Virus record (IMG/VR): IMGVR_UViG_3300036832_000855
Span: 1-64,000 of that record
Origin: a virus
Length of the DNA: 64,000 nt
Strand: one strand, 5' to 3'
Part shown: piece by piece, positions 17,401 to 24,957 of the stretch
How positions within the stretch are numbered: position 1 is the stretch's first letter
Layout of the letters: the number at the start of each line of letters is the position of its first letter
Program-made: the position numbers and the translations under genes
Notes under the pieces: model-generated
What the model was told of the DNA's origin: nothing
Database searches by the model: none
Seen by the model: the letters and a program-made list of their open reading frames with translations, nothing else

Positions 17401-18420
17401 CCGCCCGCGCGGATGAAGCGCCTCGGTGTACTCGGCCTCCGCGAGCTGCATGAGCGCGCGCTCAACGCTCGGCCGAACCGGCAGACCGTCCAGGTAGTCG
17501 TCGATCTCGCCCGGATCGGCAACCGCCCTCACGGCCTCCTCCAGGGCCATGGCGGCCCGTGCCATCCGCATCGCCTCGCCGGGAGGTGGCACCTCCGGGG
17601 ACTGCGCCTGCGGCCGCGGCAGGTTGCGCGCCGCCTGCTGGCGCGCGACGGTTCCGAACCCGCCCGCCGCCTTGACATCCGCCCGCCACTTCGCCCAGTC
17701 CTCAGCGCTGACGCCGGGCAGCGGCTTCAGCCAGCAGCCACAGCCGGTGTGTATGGGCGGCGGGATCGTGTCGAGCACTTCCCACGGCCAGGCCTTGCCC
17801 GCCAGCGCGAGACACCCGGCGGTGTGGTTCTTGCGGTTGCCGAGCATCCAGATGGCGCCGTCCGGGGACTTCTCCTTGACGATCGCGTTCTCGCAGTGGG
17901 CGGTCGCGCGGTCGAGCAGCGCCTTCTCGCGCAGCTTCGCGTAGTGGCGCTCCCGGTTGAGGATCTCGACGGAGCGCTGGTTGCGCGCCTGCTTCGTCGG
18001 GAGCTGCCCGGCCGCGTGCAGGTCGCGCTCGGTCCGGGCCAGAGCCTTGCGCTGAAACGCCTGCTCGAAGCGCATCTCGCGCTCGACCGCTTCGCGAATC
18101 ACGGCCGGGTCGAGGTTCGGGTAGCGGCGCTTCAGCTCGTTCTCCAGCCACGTCGCCGACTCCATGTGGTGGCCCTTGAACAGCTTGCGCAGGATGCGCA
18201 GCGCCAGCGCCACCTTGACGCCGAACTCGACCGGCTCGGCAGCCGCGGACACGACGCCCGCCGCGGCGGCTGCGGGTCTCGTGATCGCGTATCCCGGGCC
18301 CGCGACGGCCACCTTCGCAGCCTGCCCGGCGGCACCGATCGCCGCGCCGGTCTGCGCGGCGTCGAGCACGCGCTGAGTGTCCGGATGCGTCTGCGGCGCC
18401 TGCTGGTCGGGGATCGCCAC
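14458..18420 (-). CDS. MuF-type minor head protein fused to ART-like and GNAT-like effector domains (1320 aa)
   Basis: The N-terminal 240 residues are a MuF/gp7-type portal-associated domain: helical start, then HCENAIVKEKSPDGAIWMLG and the HTGCGCW finger at 224-230. LHPRGRGG at 335-342 opens a second region holding ELYRGMSIDEW (489-499) and later LPRGAESVIAKM, an ADP-ribosyltransferase-like pattern. Residues about 640-765 (GNLFANNDQGAGG, LNCFDGALPKIYRRHGF) match an acetyltransferase-like domain common in phage MuF polyproteins. LHPRGRGG at 807-814 precedes a GNAT domain (EQQHGFGRAFTDHL 912-925, YAWARRGFVW). A variant delimiter (KHARGWHGHF 1090-1099) precedes another ART-like tail. Located just after the portal gene. 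Confidence 0.75.
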   Translation of the reverse strand: MAIPDQQAPQTHPDTQRVLDAAQTGAAIGAAGQAAKVAVAGPGYAITRPAAAAAGVVSAAAEPVEFGVKVALALRILRKLFKGHHMESATWLENELKRRYPNLDPAVIREAVEREMRFEQAFQRKALARTERDLHAAGQLPTKQARNQRSVEILNRERHYAKLREKALLDRATAHCENAIVKEKSPDGAIWMLGNRKNHTAGCLALAGKAWPWEVLDTIPPPIHTGCGCWLKPLPGVSAEDWAKWRADVKAAGGFGTVARQQAARNLPRPQAQSPEVPPPGEAMRMARAAMALEEAVRAVADPGEIDDYLDGLPVRPSVERALMQLAEAEYTEALHPRGRGGRWVHILSQVKAAKMDDITDVEGHSVMRLKDEGYSVRVGAGNRVKTYDPEVVADAIEKHLDERAKLGTPVTLANMDDNFQKWFSPQKLDGGKETHPKSGYDVHVGKWLSVQQPPPDTDGEPVFKVTDYGEHAGDQMFPKAIGTEPIKELYRGMSIDEWNQAVKRGYIQSDRRGVIGSWEGTNAGIDPQTSQSYLPRGAESVIAKMTVRPEEEWFTRNEDGYLRTRKRIPMSQVTAVSPVMYKDPEEGLFVRPDSTSAAKLTKEANGQRAAQARGPDGSGGRARGADLVRLAPLDASTDAGYQRYTDAVKANPHSEFITQPSQEELGAKRVWLSDDGHTGVTVSADGEVGNLFANNDQGAGGVALDHAVANGGTWLNCFDGALPKIYRRHGFTEVVRLKFDPEHKPEGWDMASLDSPDVVFMGHGGEPVEPVPTFTDWDEAERAVLEHIGALQETAELEEKHWTEWLHPRGRGGVWVDAIHHEIKQTEPAEPHEGFTGEDFARAMDGFEHGGIVAVRANRTSVQNLYGEVWLNLQKKGEERPVGLARVIVRPPNNREERVAEYANIYLREGEQQHGFGRAFTDHLFKTLREGGVDRINVEAVSVGGYAWARRGFVWTGDAKAEQQRIVADAKADGRWAQIVKHTPPAALSEFEGKIERGEFSSEAELAAYGIDRPWHEEALPEVRGAYDRPAPTHEGRTWLGKQLLIGSRWKGSRPVTVTAPSLREAYEEELALIERAEIGVQRFWDPTKHARGWHGHFAEMLKELPRPSLRGRGGGRVELPDGHRVARTRHGYEVTRPDGATMLYGTAEEAAKTVHDRVESERLRAEITAELAADEAQRKARKTAEREQANAEVAARTWYRFESPESARKIAENGVVWGLPGTQGRGISAVRAQPRRPDDKTIAGERARGRVLVEFHTKVAPDSEYGIPHYSWTPDSPNQHANEERSGVSGPRTETEETKYGRVPVAKLKVHAVRVIGA

Positions 18421-18458
18421 GCCTGAAGGCTACGGGCGTCCTGACCGGCTAGCGCAAA

Positions 18459-20483
18459 CTAGTGCCCGGCGCCGTTCGCGGCGGCGTCGGCCAGCACCCC
18501 GTCGATGATCTCGCCCAGCTCCTGCTCCAGCAGCGCCTCCAGCGCCGCTTGGGCCTCGTTCATCTGTCCCTGGTTGCCCTGGTACTCGGACGATTGGCCC
18601 TGCGCGCCGTACGGGTTCTGCTGGTCCGGGCCTTCGCCGGGCGGTGGCCCGCCAGGTCCGAACATGTTCGGCCCGGCGTCGCCGGTAGGGATCAGCGGCG
18701 GCGGCGGCCCCGGCGGCGGCCCGCCACCTCCGCTCATCTGCGCGGCGAGGAGCGGGTCGACGTAGCCCTCGGGCAGGATCCGTTCGACAGCAGCGGCCGG
18801 GTCAGCCATCTCCAGACCCTGCCCGAGCGCCACCCCCAGAAGTGTCCTACTTAGCTCAAGATTTGTGTTATTAGGATCGAAGGTACGCGCTAAATTAGCG
18901 ATCGAGTTGATGAGGTCCGCCATCTGGCGCTTGAGCGGGTTCGGCATCGAGAACTCGTAGCTCAGATCCCGCTCGGTGTCCTCCTCGTCCTGCGTCTGGC
19001 CCTCGTAACCAGCACTCAGCGCCGTCGGTCCGGCACCGTTCGAGGTGGGCTCGGTCACCGAGGACGGCGGCTCGCTCTGGATGGGCGCCGCGGGCGCGTT
19101 GATCCCACCGGCACCCGGCACCTGATTCTCCGACTTCTTAGCCTTGAGCCTCGCGCGCTCCTCGGGCGTCAGCGCGGTCGGCAGCGTGCCGTTGTCGACC
19201 GCCAGCCGAATCGACTGGTCGATGAACGTGCGGAACAGCCCCTCGAACAGCTCCTGGAACGCCTCGACCTTCTTGACCACCGGCAGCTCCAGCGCCGACG
19301 CCGTCGCCAGGTTCGCGTTCGACTGGTCGCCGAGGTAATGCTGAGGCCAGGTCGCGGCGCTGATCTGGGAGCGGATCATCTGCGCGTCCTGCGCCGCCTG
19401 CGCCGCCTGCGTCGGCACGGTGAACGGCTGCGTCGTCACGCTGTCGGAGTCGTTCAGGATCGAGCCCGGCCGCGGGCCCGGCTTGATCGTGCCCATGTTC
19501 GGATCGTCGATCGAGGTGGCGGCGAGATCGGACCGGCGGGAGATCGCCTTCGCGGCGATGTTCGCCACCTGCTGCGGCGTGCCCTTGATCGAACGGCGCA
19601 TGATGAACGCGGCGGCCGCCTGCGTCAGGTCGACGCGAGCGGCCATGAAGTCGTTCAGGGCGGCCATCCACTTCACGATCCGGCGCATCGCCGGGACGCC
19701 AAACACCTGCTCGGAGCCTCGGTTGATCGCGATGTGGTAGACGAGCCCCTCGCCGAGCTTCTGAGGCGGGCACTGGTCGTCGAGGCTGTCCAGGTCGCCC
19801 GTCTCCGGGTCGGTGGCGGCGAGCGCCTGGTAGTACATGACGCGCGGCTTGCTCGGGTCCTGCGCGTCCATCTGCGCCGTCATCGACGGCCGGTCGTTGG
19901 CGAAGTCCCAGCCGTAGGTGCGGCGCCGGGCGACGTAGTACAGAACGCGCAGCCGGTTGTTCGAGTCGCGGACCACATCCTCGACGGAGTCGTGATCGAG
20001 CAGGCCGAGCTTGACCTTGCCGTCGTCGCCCTGGAAGAACAGCAGGAACAGGTTCGACTGGAGCACGAGATCGGTGCAGAGCGCCACCTGTGCCGGGAAC
20101 GTGGTCAGGACCGCCTTGTTGTCCGGGTCATCCCACGCCTCATCAATGACCTCCTGGACCTTCTCGTCCGCCGCCTTCGGCTTCGGGACGCCGCGGCCGA
20201 AGATGAAGTTGCAGCTCAGCTCGACGTTCGCCCCGGCCACCGGATCCTGTACCCAGACCATGCGCGACTGAGCAGCCATCCGGCGGCGCTCGGTCGGTCT
20301 GACCTCCTGCGGCTGGCCGCCGATGTAGTCGAGCACGTACCACCCGAGCAAGTCCAGCTCTTTTTGCATGGCGCGACGCTCGACATCGGACGCTTCGAGC
20401 AGCTCGACGTAATTGCGGTCGATGACGGTCTTGCCGGTGCGCTCCTCGATCTGCTCCTGCAGGCGCTTCGTCCAGTCAGGCAT
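18459..20483 (-). CDS. Portal protein (674 aa)
   Basis: Forms the DNA-entry ring of the capsid vertex. The N-terminal half has the portal order LDLLGWYVLDYIGG..., LSCNFIFGRGVPKP, LLDHDSVEDVV and YHIAINRGSEQVFGVPAMRR (the 'G.s.l......w' region). The later part has VEAFQELFEGLFRTFIDQSI. The C-terminal 110 residues are Gly/Pro/Gln-rich. Synteny with the MuF gene 38 bp downstream supports it. About 70 bases of the coding region (18840-18905) are AT-rich with rare codons. Confidence 0.85.
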   Translation of the reverse strand: MPDWTKRLQEQIEERTGKTVIDRNYVELLEASDVERRAMQKELDLLGWYVLDYIGGQPQEVRPTERRRMAAQSRMVWVQDPVAGANVELSCNFIFGRGVPKPKAADEKVQEVIDEAWDDPDNKAVLTTFPAQVALCTDLVLQSNLFLLFFQGDDGKVKLGLLDHDSVEDVVRDSNNRLRVLYYVARRRTYGWDFANDRPSMTAQMDAQDPSKPRVMYYQALAATDPETGDLDSLDDQCPPQKLGEGLVYHIAINRGSEQVFGVPAMRRIVKWMAALNDFMAARVDLTQAAAAFIMRRSIKGTPQQVANIAAKAISRRSDLAATSIDDPNMGTIKPGPRPGSILNDSDSVTTQPFTVPTQAAQAAQDAQMIRSQISAATWPQHYLGDQSNANLATASALELPVVKKVEAFQELFEGLFRTFIDQSIRLAVDNGTLPTALTPEERARLKAKKSENQVPGAGGINAPAAPIQSEPPSSVTEPTSNGAGPTALSAGYEGQTQDEEDTERDLSYEFSMPNPLKRQMADLINSIANLARTFDPNNTNLELSRTLLGVALGQGLEMADPAAAVERILPEGYVDPLLAAQMSGGGGPPPGPPPPLIPTGDAGPNMFGPGGPPPGEGPDQQNPYGAQGQSSEYQGNQGQMNEAQAALEALLEQELGEIIDGVLADAAANGAGH

Positions 20484-20676
20484 CGGAGTCCTCCGAGCGG
20501 ATCACTCGCCAGTCGGTCAGCGCCGACGCTCGCATCTTGTACGCCTCGCCGGTGCGGGCGTCCTCGACCATGACGGCGCCGCGAGCGCCGCCGACCTCCA
20601 GGACGTACAGAAGCGTGGTCTCGTCCGTGAGGTAGACATGCGTCGCTAGCGCTCGCGCTCTCTCTGCAACTGCCAC
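20476..20676 (-). CDS. Small unknown protein (66 aa), probable GTG start
   Basis: GTG at 20676 has an AGGAG eight bases upstream; no ATG gives a sensible length. THVYLTDETTLLYVLEVG suggests a small beta-rich protein. It ends overlapping the portal start by 8 bp and overlaps the upstream gene by 31 bp. Start uncertain. Confidence 0.45.
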   Translation of the reverse strand: MAVAERARALATHVYLTDETTLLYVLEVGGARGAVMVEDARTGEAYKMRASALTDWRVIRSEDSDA

Positions 20677-21017
20677 GCCTCGCGCTCCTGGGCCTCGATC
20701 GCCAGCGCCAGCCCCTGCTCGCGCTCGCGGTCCTCCGGATGTCCCGAGACGAGATCGCCCCGGCGGTTCAGTAGGTCTCGGATCGTCTTGCTGCGCCACA
20801 GCTCTTCGCGGTCGGCGCGCCACGTCGGGCAGGTCTGGTATCCCGTCGAGCTGAAGCAGTAGGCCCTCAACGTCGAGGGGTTCCGTCGGCTGTCGATCAG
20901 GTTCGACGTGATGCGGCAGACGCAGCCGGTGCCCCCCGCCGCTTCCGAGACCAGGGCACCGGCGGGGCACGGCGGCGCGGTCGGGTTCGGGATGACGACG
21001 CGTTCGAAGTCGGCCAC
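20646..21017 (-). CDS. Unknown protein with cysteines (123 aa)
   Basis: MADFERVVIPNPTAPPCPAG..., GCVC, YCFSSTGYQTCPTW and a charged, glutamate/arginine-rich C-terminus (EDREREQGLALAIEAQERE). Four or more cysteines suggest metal binding. It lies directly upstream of the portal gene. Function unknown. Confidence 0.6.
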   Translation of the reverse strand: MADFERVVIPNPTAPPCPAGALVSEAAGGTGCVCRITSNLIDSRRNPSTLRAYCFSSTGYQTCPTWRADREELWRSKTIRDLLNRRGDLVSGHPEDREREQGLALAIEAQEREAWQLQRERER

Positions 21018-21124
21018 GCGCCAACCTTACTGCCGCCCTCGCGGGCTGCCACACAACGATCCGCCAGACCGCACCCACATCTCGCGAGCGTAAGTCCGAC
21101 GGGGCGGGTCAGGTCAAACGGCTT

Positions 21125-21265
21125 TTAGGGCCGCGGGTCTGCGCGGCCGCGGTTGATGCTCCACGGTCGCCAGGCCAGCTCGGGATCGTCCTTCTCGACC
21201 TCGTTGACCATGGCGACCAGGGCTCGGGCTATCACCAGAAGCTGCTGCTTCTGCTCGTCGGTCAC
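21125..21265 (-). CDS. Small unknown protein (46 aa), GTG start
   Basis: GTG at 21265 overlaps the stop of the upstream gene (GTGA). VTDEQKQQLLVIARALVAMV... is a single amphipathic helix followed by WRPWSIN. A longer upstream reading is low complexity and was not used. Confidence 0.5.
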   Translation of the reverse strand: MTDEQKQQLLVIARALVAMVNEVEKDDPELAWRPWSINRGRADPRP

Positions 21266-21597
21266 AGATCGAAGTCGGGAGCGCTGCGGAGTCGCTCGTC
21301 CATCGTCGCCTCCTGACGCGCCTTCCACTCCGCCTGCTCGCGAAGGCTGTCCAGCCAACGCCCGTAGAGCTTCTCCAGCTCGCCGGGCGGGATGATGCGC
21401 GGGTCACGGCCGTCGGCGTCATTCTCGGCCAGCCAGTCGAGGAACGCCTGCGCCCGGTCTTCGGCCGCCTCGCCGTTCTCGCCGGTGTGGAACAGCGGGC
21501 CGAACGCCCAGCCGGTAACGCTGTCGAACAGGCAGGCCAGCTCGGTGTTGAAGCCGTGGTCGCCCTGCTCGTGGCCGATCAGGATCCTGGTGCTCAT
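21262..21597 (-). CDS. Unknown protein (111 aa)
   Basis: MSTRILIGHEQGDHGFNTEL... shows a beta start followed by helices (AQAFLDWLAENDAD). No family is recognised. It overlaps both neighbours by 4 bp. Confidence 0.6.
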   Translation of the reverse strand: MSTRILIGHEQGDHGFNTELACLFDSVTGWAFGPLFHTGENGEAAEDRAQAFLDWLAENDADGRDPRIIPPGELEKLYGRWLDSLREQAEWKARQEATMDERLRSAPDFDL

Positions 21598-21998
21598 TCG
21601 TCGTCCTCTCCTAAGGGTTTGACCCGGTCGATCCAGAGGATCTCCAGGTAGGCGTGCTCGTCGAGCGCGATCACGAGCCCGACGTCTTGGTCCATCGCCT
21701 CGGCCACGCCGTCCCAGAGCTGCGACAGGTCGATGCCGCTGCCGCCATCCCCAACGGCGTACACGCCAACGTCTTCCTCGTAGTCGCCCCGTTCGTGCCG
21801 GAACATGAGATCTCCAGGCTCGCGCTCGGGCTGCTGTCCAAGCACCGCCTCGACGTCGTCGTACTGCTGGTCGGGGCTCACGTGCTGCAGCACGCCGCGC
21901 AGCTCCGCCACGATCACCTCACCGGCGGCCCGGGTGGTAACCACGACGCGCTCACCCAGGTGGTCGTTGACCAGCATCAGCATCTCGTCCCTGGTCAC
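21594..21998 (-). CDS. Unknown protein (134 aa)
   Basis: MTRDEMLMLVNDHLGERVVV... then GEVIVAELRGVLQHV is an SH3-like beta pattern. The C-terminus is DQDVGLVIALDEHAYLEILW. Possibly a small beta-barrel protein; function unknown. Confidence 0.6.
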   Translation of the reverse strand: MTRDEMLMLVNDHLGERVVVTTRAAGEVIVAELRGVLQHVSPDQQYDDVEAVLGQQPEREPGDLMFRHERGDYEEDVGVYAVGDGGSGIDLSQLWDGVAEAMDQDVGLVIALDEHAYLEILWIDRVKPLGEDDE

Positions 21999-22198
21999 TC
22001 CTCCTCCTCGGGTCCAGGCACGTAGACGTCGAAGTCGCCTACGACGGCCTCGTCTATGACCACGCTGACGCGGGAGCCTTCCTCGTCAAGCATCTCGACG
22101 CTCGTGCCCGCGAGGGCGGTCTCGATCTCCTTGGCCACGGTCAGCATCGGGACGCCGTCAGCGCCGTCGAGAATCAGCTTCACGTAGATCTCAAGCAT
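21995..22198 (-). CDS. Small acidic protein (67 aa)
   Basis: MLEIYVKLILDGADGVPMLT..., an alpha/beta pattern with an acidic tail (PGPEEEE). Coupled at both ends; it precedes the Mini-A-like gene's stop by 8 bp overlap. Function unknown. Confidence 0.6.
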   Translation of the reverse strand: MLEIYVKLILDGADGVPMLTVAKEIETALAGTSVEMLDEEGSRVSVVIDEAVVGDFDVYVPGPEEEE

Positions 22199-23303
22199 CT
22201 TCGTCCCCCTCAGGCTCGCCGCCGTTCAGGCTCTCGACAATCTCGGTCCAGCGCTGCGACGCCTGGCGCAGCAGCCGCTGGCCGTCCTGCTCGCGCTCGA
22301 CGGCCTTGTCCCAGACGTCGTTGTCGATCAGCGCCTCGACGTGCGTCCGGACCAGGCCGGACAGGACATCGGGCGGGAGCGCGTCCAGCTCCCAGGAAGA
22401 GGTGTTCTGGGCACGATCCAGAGGGTCGTGCGAGGCATCGAGATCCGAGAACAGGTCGATGTAGCTCCCCGGCTTGATCCCCACGATCCTGTTCTGCCTG
22501 CGGACAATCCCGGAGCGAGAGTCCGTGAGCTTGGCGAAGTTCGGCGGCGGGTTGTACTGCTGGACCTGGTCCATCGTCAGCGCGATCCGGTTGATCGTGA
22601 GCCGGTCGAGCACATCGTTGATCCACTGCCGGATCGTCACATCCTGGTTCGTCTCGCTGTACGTGTCCCAGTTCTCGTCCGCGTCCATCATGTGGCGCGC
22701 GTAGTCCTGGCCGACGAACTGCTCCAGCCGGTCCTTGATGTCGCGGGTCATGTCGATCCCGGACGGGTCGTGGTCGCCGAGGTGCAGGATCGTGATCCGC
22801 TTGCCCTTGACCGCCTGTTCGAGCAGGCGCTGCCCGGCCGCCCACATCTCGCTCTGCGACGTGTAGCCGCGGCACGAGAAGTAGGGGACGTCCAGCTCTT
22901 CGCTGACACCGGCGATCACGCCGACGAGCGCGTCCTTCTCGATCCACACCTCGACGTAGTCGCCCTGCGCTTCCCACAGGTCGACCTTGTAGCTCCGCGC
23001 GGTCGCGGTGATGATGTGCGCCGGGTCGCGCCAGTGCGTCAGGGCGCGGATGTTCCGCGTCCGGTCGACGATGTGATCCCAGTCCATGTGCCCGGTCAGC
23101 CGAGCGTCGTTGACGATCGAGCCGAGCCGCTTGTAGGACTGCTCAGTGTTGAGGATCAGCCCTCGTGCGACGTGCTGGTAGTAGAGCTGACGGAGCGTCA
23201 GGTCGTAGCCCTGCTGCTCATACTCGACCAGGATCTCGTTGGCCTGCCGGATCGCGGCGAGCGTGTCTGCGTTGAAGTTCTTGGTCTCGTAGGCGATCCT
23301 CAT
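22191..23303 (-). CDS. Spo11/Topo VI-A-like protein with Toprim domain, candidate Topo Mini-A (370 aa)
   Basis: Residues about 30-85 (LTLRQLYYQHVARGL 36-50, VNDARLTGHM, IVDRTR) follow the 5Y-CAP winged-helix pattern of the Topo VI-A/Spo11 family, whose catalytic tyrosine sits in an R-x2-YY context (here Y41/Y42). A Toprim-like domain follows: WIEKDALVGVI (E122) and LHLGDHDPSGID (D177, D179). No GHKL ATPase partner (Topo VI-B) is visible. Known relatives in mobile elements are the 'Mini-A' proteins, which lack subunit B. Likely role: DNA cleavage or binding in phage replication or recombination. The start at 23303 overlaps the upstream stop. Confidence 0.6.
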   Translation of the reverse strand: MRIAYETKNFNADTLAAIRQANEILVEYEQQGYDLTLRQLYYQHVARGLILNTEQSYKRLGSIVNDARLTGHMDWDHIVDRTRNIRALTHWRDPAHIITATARSYKVDLWEAQGDYVEVWIEKDALVGVIAGVSEELDVPYFSCRGYTSQSEMWAAGQRLLEQAVKGKRITILHLGDHDPSGIDMTRDIKDRLEQFVGQDYARHMMDADENWDTYSETNQDVTIRQWINDVLDRLTINRIALTMDQVQQYNPPPNFAKLTDSRSGIVRRQNRIVGIKPGSYIDLFSDLDASHDPLDRAQNTSSWELDALPPDVLSGLVRTHVEALIDNDVWDKAVEREQDGQRLLRQASQRWTEIVESLNGGEPEGDEDA

Positions 23304-23599
23304 TCGGCCGCCTTCGTCACGACGTACTCGCCGTCCTTCTGCTCGATCTCGGCCAGCTTGTTGAAGTCCGCGTAGCCAATGTCGAGCCACGCCAGGACGG
23401 GCTCGTCGCGCCCTTCGAGCTTGAGCATCATGTGGACGTGCAGGTGGTCGCTGTCGCCGTTGGGGACCGCGAGCTGCACGATGTTGACGCCTTCGTTGTC
23501 GAGCCGGTCGATCACCGCCGCGCTTAGCGAGCGGGTGTACTTCCGGACTGCCTTCATGTTCAGGGCGACGACGGTGTCGGCGCCCATTACCTTGCTCAT
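23300..23599 (-). CDS. Unknown protein (99 aa)
   Basis: ATG at 23599 preceded by GACCAGGAGTGAACAC. MSKVMGADTVVALNMKAVRK..., later DHLHVHMMLKLEGRD. First gene of the operon that includes the Mini-A-like protein; it is driven by operator site 5. Function unknown. Confidence 0.6.
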   Translation of the reverse strand: MSKVMGADTVVALNMKAVRKYTRSLSAAVIDRLDNEGVNIVQLAVPNGDSDHLHVHMMLKLEGRDEPVLAWLDIGYADFNKLAEIEQKDGEYVVTKAAE

Positions 23600-23603
23600 G
23601 TGT

Positions 23604-23840
23604 TCACTCCTGGTCGGGGTTGTCACTCGATCGTAGCACAGGTCTTGTGCTTGGCACTACCTCCATCCACCAGTCACCCTGGAACGGAACGCCGCTCCCG
23701 GCAACCTCCAGCTCGATCAGCCCGCGACGCTCCAGGCGCCGGGCCATAGCGAGCTGAGGGCCGCGTACCCCCACGCGGCCCTCGCTCTCGATCCGCGCCA
23801 ATAGCGCGGTCTGCGCCGGGGTGAGTCGCCCCTCACTCAC
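23604..23840 (-). CDS. Small winged-helix-like protein (78 aa), GTG start
   Basis: LTPAQTALLARIESEGRVGV and QLAMARRLERRGLIELEV form a helix-turn-helix plus wing pattern. GTG at 23840 overlaps the upstream stop (GTGA). The 3' end lies just past operator site 5. It may be a DNA-binding protein. Confidence 0.55.
   Translation of the reverse strand: MSEGRLTPAQTALLARIESEGRVGVRGPQLAMARRLERRGLIELEVAGSGVPFQGDWWMEVVPSTRPVLRSSDNPDQE
23630..23650 (-). promoter_or_regulatory. Operator-promoter site 5
   Basis: GCACA-GGTCT-TGTGC at 23636-23650, a perfect half-site match, with minus-strand TACGAT at 23630-23635. It drives the operon 23599 to about 20476. Confidence 0.7.
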
Positions 23841-24334
23841 CCCGTGCCCCCTGCCGCAGTCTTGTTGGTGACTCGCTCGATCAGCTCGCGCAGGCTGGCC
23901 CGCTGAATCGAGTCCAGGCCGCCGCGATAGTTGACCGAGAACCTGACCATCGGCTCGCCGGTGTCGGTCACGAGCCCGGCCTCGATCTGGCGCCGGTTCA
24001 GACTCTCGGCCAGCGTCCCGTTGATCGTGGTGCGCTCGGCAAGCTCGCGCGCGTTGCGCTCCTGCGCCTCGCGGCTCCGCTCCGCCGCCGCGAGCCGGTC
24101 GGCCCATGTACCGAGGATCCGGCGCGCGTTCACGTCGTACTCGTCGCCGTCCTCGTCTCGCACCCGAGCGTTGAGCTTCTCCTCGTTATAGCGTCGGCCC
24201 GACTTCGCCGGGCTGTACACCTCGACGAGCGTCGCCCGCTTCGCGTCGTGCTGCAGGATGCCCTCGCGCGGGCGCACCGGGAAGCGCGTCACAACGGCGT
24301 AGTGCTCGCCCACCTTCAGGTCCGCCGTCCTCAT
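23837..24334 (-). CDS. Unknown protein (165 aa)
   Basis: MRTADLKVGEHYAVVTRFPV is a small beta-barrel-like start seen in several phage proteins ('tADLkvG..Ya'). A charged helix (WADRLAAAERSREAQERNAR) and a C-terminal helical region follow. Function unknown; possibly nucleic-acid binding. Confidence 0.6.
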   Translation of the reverse strand: MRTADLKVGEHYAVVTRFPVRPREGILQHDAKRATLVEVYSPAKSGRRYNEEKLNARVRDEDGDEYDVNARRILGTWADRLAAAERSREAQERNARELAERTTINGTLAESLNRRQIEAGLVTDTGEPMVRFSVNYRGGLDSIQRASLRELIERVTNKTAAGGTG

Positions 24335-24624
24335 ACGGTCACCTCCAGCAGCTCCTCGATGGTCGCGCCGTCGAGGTAACGCCGGGCGTCCTCGTCGCTG
24401 ACCTCCACACCGGTCAGCGCCGGGCCGAAGTGGCCACCGAAGCGCGCCATCACGGCACGGCGGATCTCCGCCTTGGCGGTCTCGATCTCGACCGCTCCCG
24501 CGATGCGGGAGTAGCCGTTCGCCCGCAGCATCGCGGCCTGCTCGGCTGCGGTCACGTCGGTCTCGCGGATGGTCTCCAGGTTGCTGCGCACCATCCACCG
24601 CTCGTAGGCCGACAGGGATGTCAT
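24331..24624 (-). CDS. Unknown helical protein (97 aa)
   Basis: MTSLSAYERWMVRSNLETIR... with a later VEIETAKAEIRRAVMARF. All-helical pattern, no family recognised. Coupled at both ends. Confidence 0.6.
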   Translation of the reverse strand: MTSLSAYERWMVRSNLETIRETDVTAAEQAAMLRANGYSRIAGAVEIETAKAEIRRAVMARFGGHFGPALTGVEVSDEDARRYLDGATIEELLEVTV

Positions 24625-24950
24625 GCCGTCACCTCCCTCGTGACTGCGTCGCCGAAGTCGTAGCTCCGGAAGCTGGACGCGCGGTAGGCGGCGTCGCCGA
24701 CCTCGTCCATGTAGACGCCGCGGCGCTCGCCCTTGATCCAGACCTTGGCGCCGCGCTTGAACACGCGCCGGACGACGTAGTCGTCGCCCCAGTCGTAGTC
24801 GACGGTGACGCTGTAGCCAGCGCCGACCGGCAGGGTTACGCCGGTCTCGCGGCGGATCACTCGGCCGCCGCTGATGGCCAGCACGTTCATGCGGCCGATC
24901 TGCGCGAGCAGGACGCTGGTGTCGCACTCGCGGAAGGTCTCTGTGGTCAT
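24621..24950 (-). CDS. Unknown protein (109 aa)
   Basis: First gene of an operon, ATG preceded by CGACCGAGGAGACCGA. The protein is beta-rich (GYSVTVDYDWGDDYVVRRVF, KVWIKGERRGVYMDEVG). The leader 24951-24997 carries the shared hairpin. Function unknown. Confidence 0.6.
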   Translation of the reverse strand: MTTETFRECDTSVLLAQIGRMNVLAISGGRVIRRETGVTLPVGAGYSVTVDYDWGDDYVVRRVFKRGAKVWIKGERRGVYMDEVGDAAYRASSFRSYDFGDAVTREVTA

Positions 24951-24957
24951 TCGGTCT

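Noticed and set aside
17005-18426. Rightward reading frame (473 aa) antisense to the MuF gene
   Set aside because: Same low-complexity shadow composition, and it covers the well-supported MuF domain.
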